This document shows, piece by piece, positions 1 through 7,091 of a DNA stretch of 7,091 bases (its first letter is position 1; each line of letters begins with the position of its first letter). The notes beneath the pieces are model-generated. The model was not told the DNA's origin and made no database searches. It saw only the letters and a program-made list of their open reading frames with translations. Origin of the DNA: Acidobacteriota bacterium (GTDB lineage Bacteria > Acidobacteriota > Terriglobia > 20CM-2-55-15); assembly GCA_003222755.1 (NCBI GenBank), contig QHXA01000192.1:506-7596 (forward strand), written 5' to 3'. The translations under genes and the position numbers were made by a program.

Positions 1-200
1 TGATCAGCGGTTCGCCCGCCATTACACAAGCCATCGCGCCGGCGGCTCTGGCATCCGACCTGGCGGGTGGGCTTTATGTCGCGAGCGGCGCGCAGAATCA
101 AGTGTATCGAATAGGGAGGGACGGCATTCTGACGGTTCTCGCAGGCACTTCTTCCTATGGATTCTCCGGGGACAACGGTTCGGCTGTTGCGGGGCGACTA

Positions 201-1836
201 GCAAAACCGTCCGGCGTCGTTGCGGATGCGCAAGGCAATGTGTTCATTGCGGACACTGACAATCAACGAATTCGCAAGGTCACGCCGGATGGGATTATTC
301 GAACCATTGCGGGTACCGGCATGGGCGGATTCAGCGGCGATAATGGACAAGCACTCGCCACTCAGTTCAACGGTCCTGCGGGCCTGGCACTCGACGCCGC
401 CAACAATCTCTACGTTGCCGATCAAGGTAACAATCGTGTGCGGAGGATTTCGCCTGACGGCATCATCCGCACGGTTGCGAATGTAGGAAGTCCTGGCAAT
501 TTGACAATCGATGGCGACGGCAACCTTTACATCGCGGGCGGGCCTCGGAGCGACGTCGACGATCGTTCCCCAAGCTCATTTGGGTTTGTTTGGTTCATGT
601 CTCGCTCCCGAATTCCCCTCTTCATTAGTTGCGCCTTACGTCTGTTCCTCTTCGGCCGTTGCCATCGATCCAGCCGAAGTTCTTTACGTCGTGGACAGCG
701 AGTTAGGTCGTCTCCGAAAGGTCACGCCGGATCGCCTCATGACGACCGTCGGTTTCGACGTACTCTCGCGTCCGCTCACGGTCACAATCGACAATGAAGA
801 CAATCTGTACCTTGCCGACTCCGAACGCATTCGCCGTATCGAATCCAATGGCACATCGACCGTAATAGCCGGAGCTCCCACGCGGGACTTCGCCGGCGAC
901 GGCGGTCCCGCGACGTCGGCACGCTTGCGTTGGCCATCAAGCGTTGCGGCCGATACACTCGGGAACCTATACATTGCGGATCGTGATAATCACCGGATCC
1001 GCAAAGTTTCTCCGGAAGGTCTTATCTTGACCATCGCGGGCAATGGTTCACCCGGTTTTTCGGGCGACGGCGGTCCGGCAATCTCCGCTCAACTCAATCG
1101 TCCCTCCGGTATCGCCGTTGATGCGGTCGGCAATGTTTATATCTCGGACAGCAGCAACTCTCGAATCCGTAAGGTATCGCCTGATGGTGTCATCGTCACT
1201 GTCGCCGGCATCGGCGTCTGTTGCGTAAGTGTGGCCGGCGTAATCGATTTAGGAGATGGCGGTCCGGCCGCGTTAGCTCAGCTCAATCAACCGATGGGTC
1301 TTGTCACTGACGCGGCCGGCAATCTGTACATCGCCGACACTGCAAATTCTCGCATTCGAAAAGTGTCGCCAAACGGTATCATCACCACGGTTGCTGGTAC
1401 CGGCACGGCGGGATTTAGTGGCGATGGAGGCCCCGCGACATCAGCGCGTCTCGATCATCCAATCGACGTGGACTTGGATTCCACTGGCAGTTTGTATATC
1501 TCGGATAGCGGGAACAACCGCGTCCGGAAAGTCACCAGAGACGGCGTCATCACCACTGTTGGAACGCCCGATGTGAGACGTCTCATGGGCATTGCCGTGG
1601 ATTCGGTCGGCAATCTCTACATCGCAGACGGCTCTAATGTTCGAATCCGAAGGCTCTCTCCTGATGGGAGCATTGTCACGATCGCAGGCAATGGCATCTG
1701 TGGCTTCGCCGGGGATGGACGCGAAGCGACGGCTGCCCAATTCTGTGAGCCATCTGATGTTGCCGTGGACACCGCGGGCAATATTTACATCGCCGACTCT
1801 TCGAATAACCGCATTCGAAAGGTGTTGATTGAAAAC
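201..1836 (+). repeat. Tandem NHL blade repeats (protein level)
   Basis: Eleven consecutive blades lie here, after a partial one at 3-200. Well-formed blades of 56 codons (168 bases) occupy 201-368, 928-1095 and 1285-1452. The blade at 1096-1284 is 63 codons long because of an insertion containing a Cys-Cys pair. Blades near 501-654, 655-774 and 1453-1581 are degenerate or short and lack the GFSGDGGPA loop. The last blade, 1744-1836, stops after 'NNRIRKV'. Counting the partial blade gives about twelve, which would suit two six-bladed propellers, but the missing upstream sequence could change the count. Confidence 0.85.
540..542 (+). other. Frameshift point in the NHL gene (one extra G)
   Basis: Upstream of this point the propeller pattern is read in the frame of position 3, up to 'DGNLYIAGG'. 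Downstream it is read one base later. Removing one G from the GGG at 540-542 gives the continuous reading 'NLYIAGGLGATSTIVPQAH', which runs into the next blade. The original frame stays open to 797 but becomes rich in Arg and Ser and loses all repeat character, as off-frame translation does. The surrounding sequence GCGGGCGGGCC is prone to indels in both replication and sequencing. I see no recognisable programmed-frameshift signal. Confidence 0.8.
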
Positions 1837-1911
1837 GGTCCGCAGCAACCATACGTTTTAGCATCGAATGGCGCGATTTTCCTTCGAACCCAAGATGCGG
1901 CGGATCTGAAA

Positions 1912-3051
1912 ACCGGTTATGCTCGCGTGCATTCAACTTCAGGTGGAGTGCCCATGGCGGGTTTCGCCGTGTTCTCATTACGGCAGAACGGTGTCCTCGT
2001 CAGTGAAGCGAGCGTGCCGGCTTCCGAGCCGGTTCTAAGCGGCCGAATCTATGCCGAACTCGGGACGTTCGTGCGAACCGGACTGGCTTTCACCAATCCA
2101 AGTTCAGCTACCATCAGCATCTCCTTTTTCTTCACCGATGATCAGGGCCGCGATTTCGGAAGCGGCACGCTGCAAATTGACCCGAACGCGCATATCGCGC
2201 GATTCCTCGACGAAGCCCCCTTCAACCTCACCAACACGAGCGCGCGGACCTTTACGTTCATGTCGTCCGCGCCGGTCTCCGTCATTGCCCTTCGTGGGTT
2301 GACGAATGAACGATCCGAGTTCCTCGTGACTACACTTCCTGTCGCTCCACTTTTCGCGGCGTCTACCGGCGAGCTCGGGTTTCCGCATTACGCCGAGGGA
2401 GGCGGGTGGAGCACGCAACTGATCCTCGTCAACCCCACAGATCAGGTCATGACCGGCGTTACTGGCTTTGATACGCCATACACGATCGCCCCGCGCAGTG
2501 CATATCGATTTGCGCTAAACGGAGGAGCGGACACTGTCCACAGTGGTGCAGTCCGCGTTTTGCCCAATGGTCCGGCTCCAAGCGGGCTGTTGATTTTTTC
2601 CTATCGGCCAAATGGCATAACGATCACCGAGGCGAGCGTTCCGGCTTCAAGGATTGGTCCTGCGTTTCGAATGTATGCAGAACCTCAGACTGGGCTGGCG
2701 ATAACAAATCTCGGATTCGGCACCACCACTGTAACGCTGGAGCTACGAACGTTTGCGGGCGAAATCGTCGGCACGGCGACGGTCTCGCTGGCGGCGAGTA
2801 CGCATCTTGCGATGTTCCTGAAAGAATTTTCGCAGTTCGCTTCTCTTCCGCCGTCGTTCCAAGGTGTTCTGCGAGTGACTGGAACTTCGATCTCGATGAT
2901 CGGTTTGCGGACCCAATACAACGAACGTGGCGATTTTCTAATTACGACAACTCCCGCAGTGAGCGAATCGGATCCAAGCCCTTCTGAACTCGTCTTTCCA
3001 CATGTGGTTCAAGGCGCCGGATATACGACCGAAGTCGTGATGTTTTCCACA
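1912..3051 (+). repeat. Two divergent copies of a C-terminal beta-rich module
   Basis: Copy one (about 1912-2436) and copy two (about 2539-3051) share an ordered set of motifs. These are 'G.A.FS.R.NG....EASVPAS', then 'YAE....TGLA.TN', then an alternating strand with 'H.A.FL.E', then 'S.S.IGLR...NER.DFL.TT.P', and finally 'ELVFPH...G.G..T...'. The first half recurs a third time in the next gene, at about 3299-3526. I know similar sequence from uncharacterised acidobacterial secreted proteins but cannot give a family name. A surface or cell-wall attachment role is only a guess. Confidence 0.7.
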
Positions 3052-3134
3052 CTGCCCGGCAGTTCTTCAGGCTTCGTGGACTTCACCTGGCAATAGCGTT
3101 TTTAGTCGCTGAATCGCAGGTCGCGTGCTTTTTA

Positions 3135-3140
3135 TATACT
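3135..3140 (+). promoter_or_regulatory. Possible -10 element TATACT
   Basis: TATACT matches five of six bases of the sigma-70 -10 consensus and sits in a short AT-rich patch (CTTTTTATATACT), 26 bases before the start codon at 3167. No convincing -35 hexamer lies 16-18 bases upstream, so this is weak support for a separate promoter for the small secreted protein. Confidence 0.25.
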
Positions 3141-3151
3141 CTCGAAAGCGC

Positions 3152-3157
3152 AAAGGA
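3152..3157 (+). promoter_or_regulatory. Ribosome binding site AAAGGA deciding the start at 3167
   Basis: AAAGGA lies nine bases before the ATG at 3167. The upstream in-frame ATG at 3125 lacks such a site and would place a charged stretch (SRKRKGS) in front of the signal peptide, so 3167 is preferred. Confidence 0.6.
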
Positions 3158-3166
3158 TCGACGTGC

Positions 3167-3550
3167 ATGAATTGGAAGACGTTAGTTGCCGTCTATTTCT
3201 GTTTACCCATCTGCCTTGACGCTCAGACCAACACGCTCAGGGTCGCCGCCGGTACTTCCGCCGGCAGCTCAGGAGGGATGTTACCCACCCAGATTTTTCA
3301 TGCGCAGGTCCAGCCTGCAGACGGAACCGCCGTACCGGTCGGATATGCCGAATTCTTCTTTGCACCTGGTTTTCCGATCTTTGGACGAAGCGAACTCTCC
3401 ATCCCGGCGAAGGTCCCGAAGCAGACCGGCCGCATCTATGCTGAAACCGGCAACGCAGTCGTAGGAATCGCTTTTACGAATCCCAGCGATCGCGACGTCG
3501 CCATTTCGTACTTTTTTACGGCGGATAGTCATTTCAAGATCGGGTATTGA
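3167..3550 (+). pseudogene. Small secreted protein with truncated C-terminal module (127 residues)
   Basis: Residues 1-20 form a lipid-soluble signal peptide with one Lys near the start and a likely signal-peptidase site at Leu-Asp-Ala before Gln20. The mature part, residues 45-120, matches the first half of the module that ends the upstream NHL protein. It has 'G.AEF...P.F...ELSIPAK', then 'TGRIYAETG', then 'VGIAFTNPSDRDVAISYFFTAD', interrupted here only for brevity. In the upstream gene this strand is followed by a Gly/Asp turn and about 100 more residues. Here seven unrelated residues and TGA at 3548-3550 follow. No remainder of the module is visible downstream in any frame, so the 3' half is lost. 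The gene probably arose as a tandem paralogue of the upstream gene. A naturally short secreted protein is possible but less likely. Confidence 0.6.
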
Positions 3551-3577
3551 CCTCACATAAAATGCGGCTTATGTCAA
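3547..3577. other. Dyad ACATAA-8-TTATGT at the truncation point
   Basis: ACATAA at 3555-3560 and TTATGT at 3569-3574 are exact inverted copies around an eight-base centre. Outside them TTGAC (3547-3551) and GTCAA (3573-3577) extend the symmetry, with a small offset on the left. It overlaps the stop codon of the truncated gene. The arms-plus-centre geometry resembles a tyrosine-recombinase core site, but a protein-binding operator or chance are also possible. The AT-rich stem and missing T-run argue against a terminator. Confidence 0.35.
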
Positions 3578-3913
3578 CTTGCGAGTGGCGGCGGGCCCAC
3601 GCGCGGCCGCATTTAAGAAGAATTTCCGGGCGGGCGACGAATACTCTCTTCTTTACCGCGGGCCCGGGTGACGAGCAGCATGACCTGTTCGGCACGCTTG
3701 TGGTCGACCGCCACCGAACGGAAAGCAGTAGGCGGGTCGGGATGGAGGGCGCAGGCAACCCGCGTTCGGGTCGACCGGCCCTCACGGCAAAGCCCTGCCT
3801 CACCTCACCGTACGATGTGCACGAAAAGGATCTGACGGAACGAGGTTTTCGAGCGAACGGCACGTGGATCGGCCGACCGCATGCAAGTAAGCCATCGTTC
3901 TGTTTGTCTTTTG

Positions 3914-3930
3914 TGTCAATGCTGACATTG
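3914..3930. promoter_or_regulatory. Overlapping short dyads just before the permease start
   Basis: TGTCA (3914-3918) and TGACA (3923-3927) form one inverted pair. CAATG (3917-3921) and CATTG (3926-3930) form another, overlapping the first. They abut the ribosome binding site, so an operator or a small hairpin affecting translation is conceivable. The arms are only five bases long and may be chance. Confidence 0.2.
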
Positions 3931-3936
3931 AAAGGG
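3931..3936 (+). promoter_or_regulatory. Ribosome binding site AAAGGG for the ADOP permease
   Basis: AAAGGG is eight bases before the ATG at 3945, and the encoded N-terminus 'MKEIRYALRGLRRNAGFT' is the usual beginning of this permease family. Together these fix the start. Confidence 0.7.
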
Positions 3937-3944
3937 CACGCGAC

Positions 3945-6371
3945 ATGAAAGAAATTCGGTATGCGCTGCGCGGATTACGTAGGAATGCCGGCTTCACCAT
4001 GGCAGCGGTTGTCACGCTGGCGCTCGGAGTCGGCGCAACGACAGCCATTTTCGCAGTTGTCAACGGTGTGTTGATCCGGCCGCTGCCGTATCCGGAACCG
4101 GATCGGTTGATCGGTGTGTGGCATTCAGCGGTCTTCCAAGGCGCTGCGGTGAATAGCATGAATTTCTCGCCACCGATGTTTGTGACCTATCGGGACGCGA
4201 ACCAAACGTTCTAGGAATTCGGCGTCTGGTCTAGCGGCGCGGCGAGCGTCACCGGTTTGGGAGACCCCGAACAGGTGCGTACGTTGGTGGTCACGCAAGG
4301 AATTCTGCCGGCGCTGGGGGTTCGGCCAGCTCTGGGTCGGTGGTTTTCGCGGGATGATGACGCGCAGGGCACACCCGAAACCATCATCTTGAGCTACGGC
4401 TATTGGCAGCGGCGCTTCGGCGGAAATCAGGGGGTGATCGGACAATCGATAACGGTGGATTCGCGGGCGCGCCAAGTGATCGGCGTTATGCCGCAGAAGT
4501 TCCAATTTCTGACTGCGAATCCCGAGGTAATTCTGCCGCAGCGCTTCGGCGGCAATCTCGCGCCCACGAATGCGAACTACTTTTACTTTGGAATCGCGCG
4601 GTTGAAACCGGGCGTCACGCTCGCGCAAGCGAGCGCCGATGTGGCGCGAATGCTTCCGATCTGGGACGCAAACGCGGCGAAATTCCTGCAGATGGCGCCC
4701 GCTCTGCGTCCACTCAAGCAGGACGTTGTCGGCGACGTCGGCAAGCTGCTTTGGGTGCTGATGGGAGCCGTGGGTTTAGTGCTGGTCATTGCGTGCGCGA
4801 ACGTCGCGAATTTGCTTCTAGTCCGAGCTGTGGGCCGACGACACGAACTCGCGATCCGGGCTGCGTTAGGCGCGAGCTGGGCGCGGATTGCACACGAACT
4901 GCTGATGGAAAGTCTGATGCTCGGCCTCTTGGGCGGTGCGTTGGGCCTGGTTTTGGCAGAAGCAGGACTTCGCCTCCTGGTGAACCTGCGGCCGCCGAAT
5001 CTGCCTCGGCTGACGGAGATCTCCATCGACCCGTGGGTTCTCGGATTCCTTCTCGTGGTCTCCTTATTGTCAGGATTCTTCTTTGGCCTCATTCCAGTCT
5101 TGAAATACCGCGCTCCGCACATTGCCGATTTCATCCGCGGCGGCCGCACATCCACGCATAGCCGGGAGCGCCATCGGTCGCAAAACACGCTGGTCGTTAT
5201 TCAGGTTGCTTTCGCGCTGGTGTTGCTCGTCGCTTCGGGTTTGATGATTCGCAGCTTCCGCGCGTTGGTCGCCGTTCAACCGGGATTCACTCAACCGGAT
5301 CAGATTCAAATGGTCCGCGTTTCGATTCCCGAAGCGGAAGTAAAGGAGCCCGAGCGGGTGATCCAGGTGCAGAATGAGATCCTCGACAGAATCGCAGCGA
5401 TTCCTGCCGTGAGTTCTGCATCGTTCGCCACCGCCATGCCGATGGAAGCAGAATTTCGGACCGCAAACCTCGTCATGGCAGAAGGCACAACCGGCACTGG
5501 AGAGGTTCGCGCTTCGAAGTCCATCGCTCCGGGACTGTTCAGAACGCAAGGCACACCCTTTATTGCCGGCCGCGATTTCACTTGGGACGATATTTACTTA
5601 CGTCGAGAGATAGCGATCGTTTCCGAGAACATGGCGCGAGAGCTCTGGCAGGAGCCGTCGGCAGCATTGGGCAAGCGCATCCGAATCGGCAACATCGGCG
5701 TGTGGCGGGAGATCGTCGGTGTCGTTGGCAACGTCTATGATGCGGGTGTCCACGAGAAACCTCCCACAATGGTGTATTGGCGCGCGGGCGTACAGGAAGG
5801 CGTGTTGGGAGGACTGCGCTCTGCGCCACGATCGGTCACCCTTGCAATCCGAAGCAGTCGGAGTGGAACGGAAAGTCTTCTTAGTCAAATTCGCGAAGCA
5901 GTGTGGGCCGTGAATCCCAATCTCCCGTTGGCACAGGTACGAACGCTAAGCGCGGTGTACGAGCGCTCGATGGCAGGCACATCGTTCACGCTACTGATGC
6001 TGAGCATCGCCGGTTCTATGGCGTTGACGCTCGGTCTCATCGGAATGTATGGCGTCATTTCGTATGCGGTATCGCAAAGGAAGCGGGAGATCGGAATCCG
6101 CATCGCACTCGGCGCACAGCAGGTCGAAATCAAGCGGAGGTTTGTCCAGCATGGCTTGATGTTGGCAAGCGTCGGAATCGTTTTCGGCCTTCTCGGATCG
6201 GTGCCGCTCACGCGGTTCATGTCATCGCTGCTGTTTGGTATCCGTCCACTCGATCCGCTCACGCTTTTCACCGTAGCCGCTCTGATGGTTGGCGCGGCGG
6301 CGCTGGCGAGTTACATACCTGCGCGGCGGACTTCATCTGTGGACCCGGCGGAAGCCCTCAAGATCGAGTGA
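3945..6371 (+). pseudogene. ADOP-family FtsX/MacB-type permease, interrupted by an internal amber codon
   Basis: Read through the TAG at 4212-4214, the frame gives 808 codons, the usual length of acidobacterial duplicated orphan permeases (about 800). The N-terminal membrane segment is at about residues 15-37. A MacB-like periplasmic domain follows, to about 260. The first FtsX core has segments at about 266-292, 319-346 and 363-386, with 'RRHELAIRAALGAS' between the first two. A segment at 415-438 leads into the second periplasmic domain, to about 674. The second core has segments at about 681-709, 737-759 and 771-794, with 'RKREIGIRIALGAQ'. The ending 'ARRTSSVDPAEALKIE' is the family signature. 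Relatives such as MacB work with an ATPase to drive export or periplasmic mechanics. No ATPase gene is adjacent, as is common for these orphans, so the substrate is unknown. The stop leaves an 89-residue N-terminal peptide. Restart at the TTG at 4257 would lack the first membrane segment, so without suppression or readthrough the gene is inactive. Confidence 0.9.
4212..4214 (+). other. In-frame amber stop inside the permease
   Basis: The frame before it ends 'YRDANQTF' and the frame after it begins 'EFGVWSSGAASVTGLG', both typical of this family with no residues missing. A single base change from GAG (Glu) or CAG (Gln) explains it best. No frame change accompanies it. A sequence error, a fresh nonsense mutation or amber suppression are all possible. 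No other feature of the window supports recoding. Confidence 0.85.
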
Positions 6372-6390
6372 GTCCGCGTGTCAGGTCCGC

Positions 6391-7091
6391 TCACAGCCGT
6401 CTTGCGAGCAACAATGTCGTGTCGTCGTGACGTTCCACATCGCCGGCCCATGCTGCCACAGAAGTGCTGACCGCGCTTGCGATCTCATCGAGAGGTTTGT
6501 CGACATGACAAACAAGTAGCTCGCTCAGCCGATGGTCGCCAAACTCATCGCCGCTTCGATTCGGCGTTTCGGTGACGCCATCGGTGAAGGCGACCAGCAA
6601 ATCTCCCGGTTGCAGCACGGTTGCCTGATGATCGTACGTAATCCCCGGAAACAGGCCGACCGGAAATCCTTCGCCCGCCAGTCGCAGAACCTGTCCTTGC
6701 CGGACGACGATCGGGGCAAGGTGTCCGGCATTCGTGTAGATCAGCTGTCCGTCCTCATCAGAGTACAGACCCAGGAAAAACGTTGCGTACTTCTCAGGCG
6801 GGCTGCTGATGTAGAGATGATTATTCAGTATCGTGAGAACGCTGGAAGGTGAAGTTGTGCCGTTCTCAGCTGCGGTGCTGCGCTGATTGTTTTCATGCAT
6901 CAACTGCGAACGCAACGCGGACTGAATGTGCGCCATTAACAAGGCGGCCGAAATTCCCTTTCCTGAAATATCACCGATGGCCAGAGCGACACGATCGCGA
7001 CCTAGCGCGATGAAATCATAATAATCGCCGCTCACGGTTCGCGCCGGTTGGCAACCGCCCCACAGCTCGAGCGACTTCAGCCTCGGAAACT
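6391..7091 (-). CDS. SpoIIE/PP2C-type serine phosphatase, C-terminal catalytic part (5' partial)
   Basis: The frame is open through the right edge and shows 232 residues ending in TGA at 6391-6393. The catalytic domain begins with 'LELWGGCQPARTVSGDYYDF', whose end is the classic metal-binding start of this family. Further metal-site motifs follow: 'GDISGKG' near 6976-6956, 'FTDGVTE' near 6588-6568 and 'HDDTT' near 6429-6415. All the expected aspartates are present, so the domain looks active. 'NAGHLAP' is also conserved. The GTG at 7035 lies inside the domain and is not the start. The N-terminal part, probably a sensor or regulatory domain, is outside the window. Such enzymes dephosphorylate serine or threonine on proteins, often anti-sigma-factor antagonists or other signalling partners. 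The gene converges on the permease with only 19 bases between stop codons, so it is not co-transcribed with it. Confidence 0.92.
   Translation of the reverse strand, partial: FPRLKSLELWGGCQPARTVSGDYYDFIALGRDRVALAIGDISGKGISAALLMAHIQSALRSQLMHENNQRSTAAENGTTSPSSVLTILNNHLYISSPPEKYATFFLGLYSDEDGQLIYTNAGHLAPIVVRQGQVLRLAGEGFPVGLFPGITYDHQATVLQPGDLLVAFTDGVTETPNRSGDEFGDHRLSELLVCHVDKPLDEIASAVSTSVAAWAGDVERHDDTTLLLARRL

Larger units (their letters stand above)
1..3096 (+). pseudogene. NHL-repeat beta-propeller protein, 5' partial, frame broken once near 540
   Basis: The reading frame is open from position 3, with codons starting at multiples of three, and blade-like sequence precedes the first ATG at 102. 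The gene therefore starts before the window. Blades of about 56 residues repeat the pattern 'GNLYIAD..N.RIRKVSPDG.I.TVAG.G..GFSGDGGPA..A.L', typical of NHL propellers. Coding switches to the next frame at 540-542, and blades then continue to about 1836. Two related beta-rich modules follow at about 1912-2436 and 2539-3051, and the gene ends with TAG at 3094-3096. NHL propellers mostly act as extracellular or periplasmic binding scaffolds. No catalytic residues are recognisable, so the ligand is unknown and secretion is inferred from the neighbouring paralogue. The protein ends inside the last conserved strand pattern of module two, which may be natural. The ATG at 511 has no ribosome binding site and lies mid-blade, so it is not a real start. 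Apart from the one shift the gene looks intact, so it may be functional if the shift is a sequence error. Confidence 0.85.
3551..3944. other. Gene-free stretch of 394 bases
   Basis: Open frames occur on both strands here, but none has a ribosome binding site, a recognisable domain or family-like composition. The stretch 3590-3800 is GC-rich, with GGGCCC at 3593-3598 and again at 3660-3665. The words AAGAAGA (3615-3621) and TCTTCTT (3647-3653) are inverted between those copies. On the minus strand, 3804 down to 3613 is a stop-to-stop frame of 63 codons with fairly protein-like composition ('SVAVDHKRAEQVMLLVTRA') but no start codon. It could be a relic. No tRNA-like fold or clear terminator was seen. 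The last bases hold the ribosome binding site of the permease gene. Confidence 0.5.

Noticed and set aside
511..513. ATG at 511 as the start of a separate 861-residue protein
   Set aside because: It has no ribosome binding site, lies in the middle of a blade whose beginning is in the other frame, and its first dozen residues are off-frame sequence.
3547..3575. TTGACC-17-TATGTC as a sigma-70 promoter
   Set aside because: The -10 matches only half the consensus, nothing convincing is encoded directly downstream, and the symmetry of the site explains it better.
3547..3948. 133-codon plus-strand frame and overlapping 109-codon minus-strand frame in the geneless stretch
   Set aside because: Both are rich in Arg and Ser and lack ribosome binding sites and domain signals. 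The plus-strand frame runs over the start of the permease.
4257..4259. TTG at 4257 as a genuine start of a separate permease gene
   Set aside because: There is no good ribosome binding site, and in-frame family sequence continues upstream to the amber codon and beyond it. It would lack the first membrane segment.
4403..5161. Long alternative frames on both strands within the permease
   Set aside because: They are shadow frames of a high-GC gene, with Arg/Ala/Ser-rich translations and no family character.
6368..6394. GTGAG...CTCAC inverted pair spanning the convergent gene ends, as a bidirectional terminator
   Set aside because: The stem is only five base pairs with a 17-base loop and has no T-run on either strand.
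7033..7035. GTG at 7035 as the start of the phosphatase
   Set aside because: The frame is open to the window edge and the conserved domain already begins upstream of it.

Overview
The window looks like chromosome from a soil-type Acidobacteriota (Bryobacter/Solibacter-like). This is inferred from gene content: an ADOP-type orphan FtsX/MacB permease, a long secreted-type NHL-repeat protein carrying a C-terminal module I associate with acidobacterial extracellular proteins, and a SpoIIE-type phosphatase. No rRNA or other marker gene is present to confirm it.

Layout. Positions 1-3096 (+) hold the 3' part of a large NHL beta-propeller gene that begins before the window. It has about twelve propeller blades, then two copies of a beta-rich module of about 170 residues. 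Its reading frame breaks once, at a G run near 540-542. Positions 3167-3550 (+) hold a small secreted protein with its own ribosome binding site and signal peptide. It carries only the first half of a third copy of the same module and stops abruptly. Positions 3551-3944 have no convincing gene. They contain short dyad sequences at both edges and GC-rich sequence unlike the flanking coding DNA. Positions 3945-6371 (+) hold a full-length ADOP-family permease interrupted by one in-frame amber codon at 4212-4214. Positions 6391-7091 (-) hold the catalytic C-terminal part of a PP2C/SpoIIE phosphatase, convergent with the permease and running off the right edge.

The first three genes share a direction but are not obviously one operon, since the second and third each have their own ribosome binding site. 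The two NHL/module genes are probably related by local duplication. The permease and the phosphatase have no visible functional link to them.

The most notable point is that three adjacent genes each carry a defect: a frameshift, a truncation and a nonsense codon. The rest of each frame is well preserved. Either decay is recent, perhaps linked to an insertion near 3530-3550, or some of the lesions are sequence errors. I see no defence system, CRISPR array, tRNA or intact transposase.
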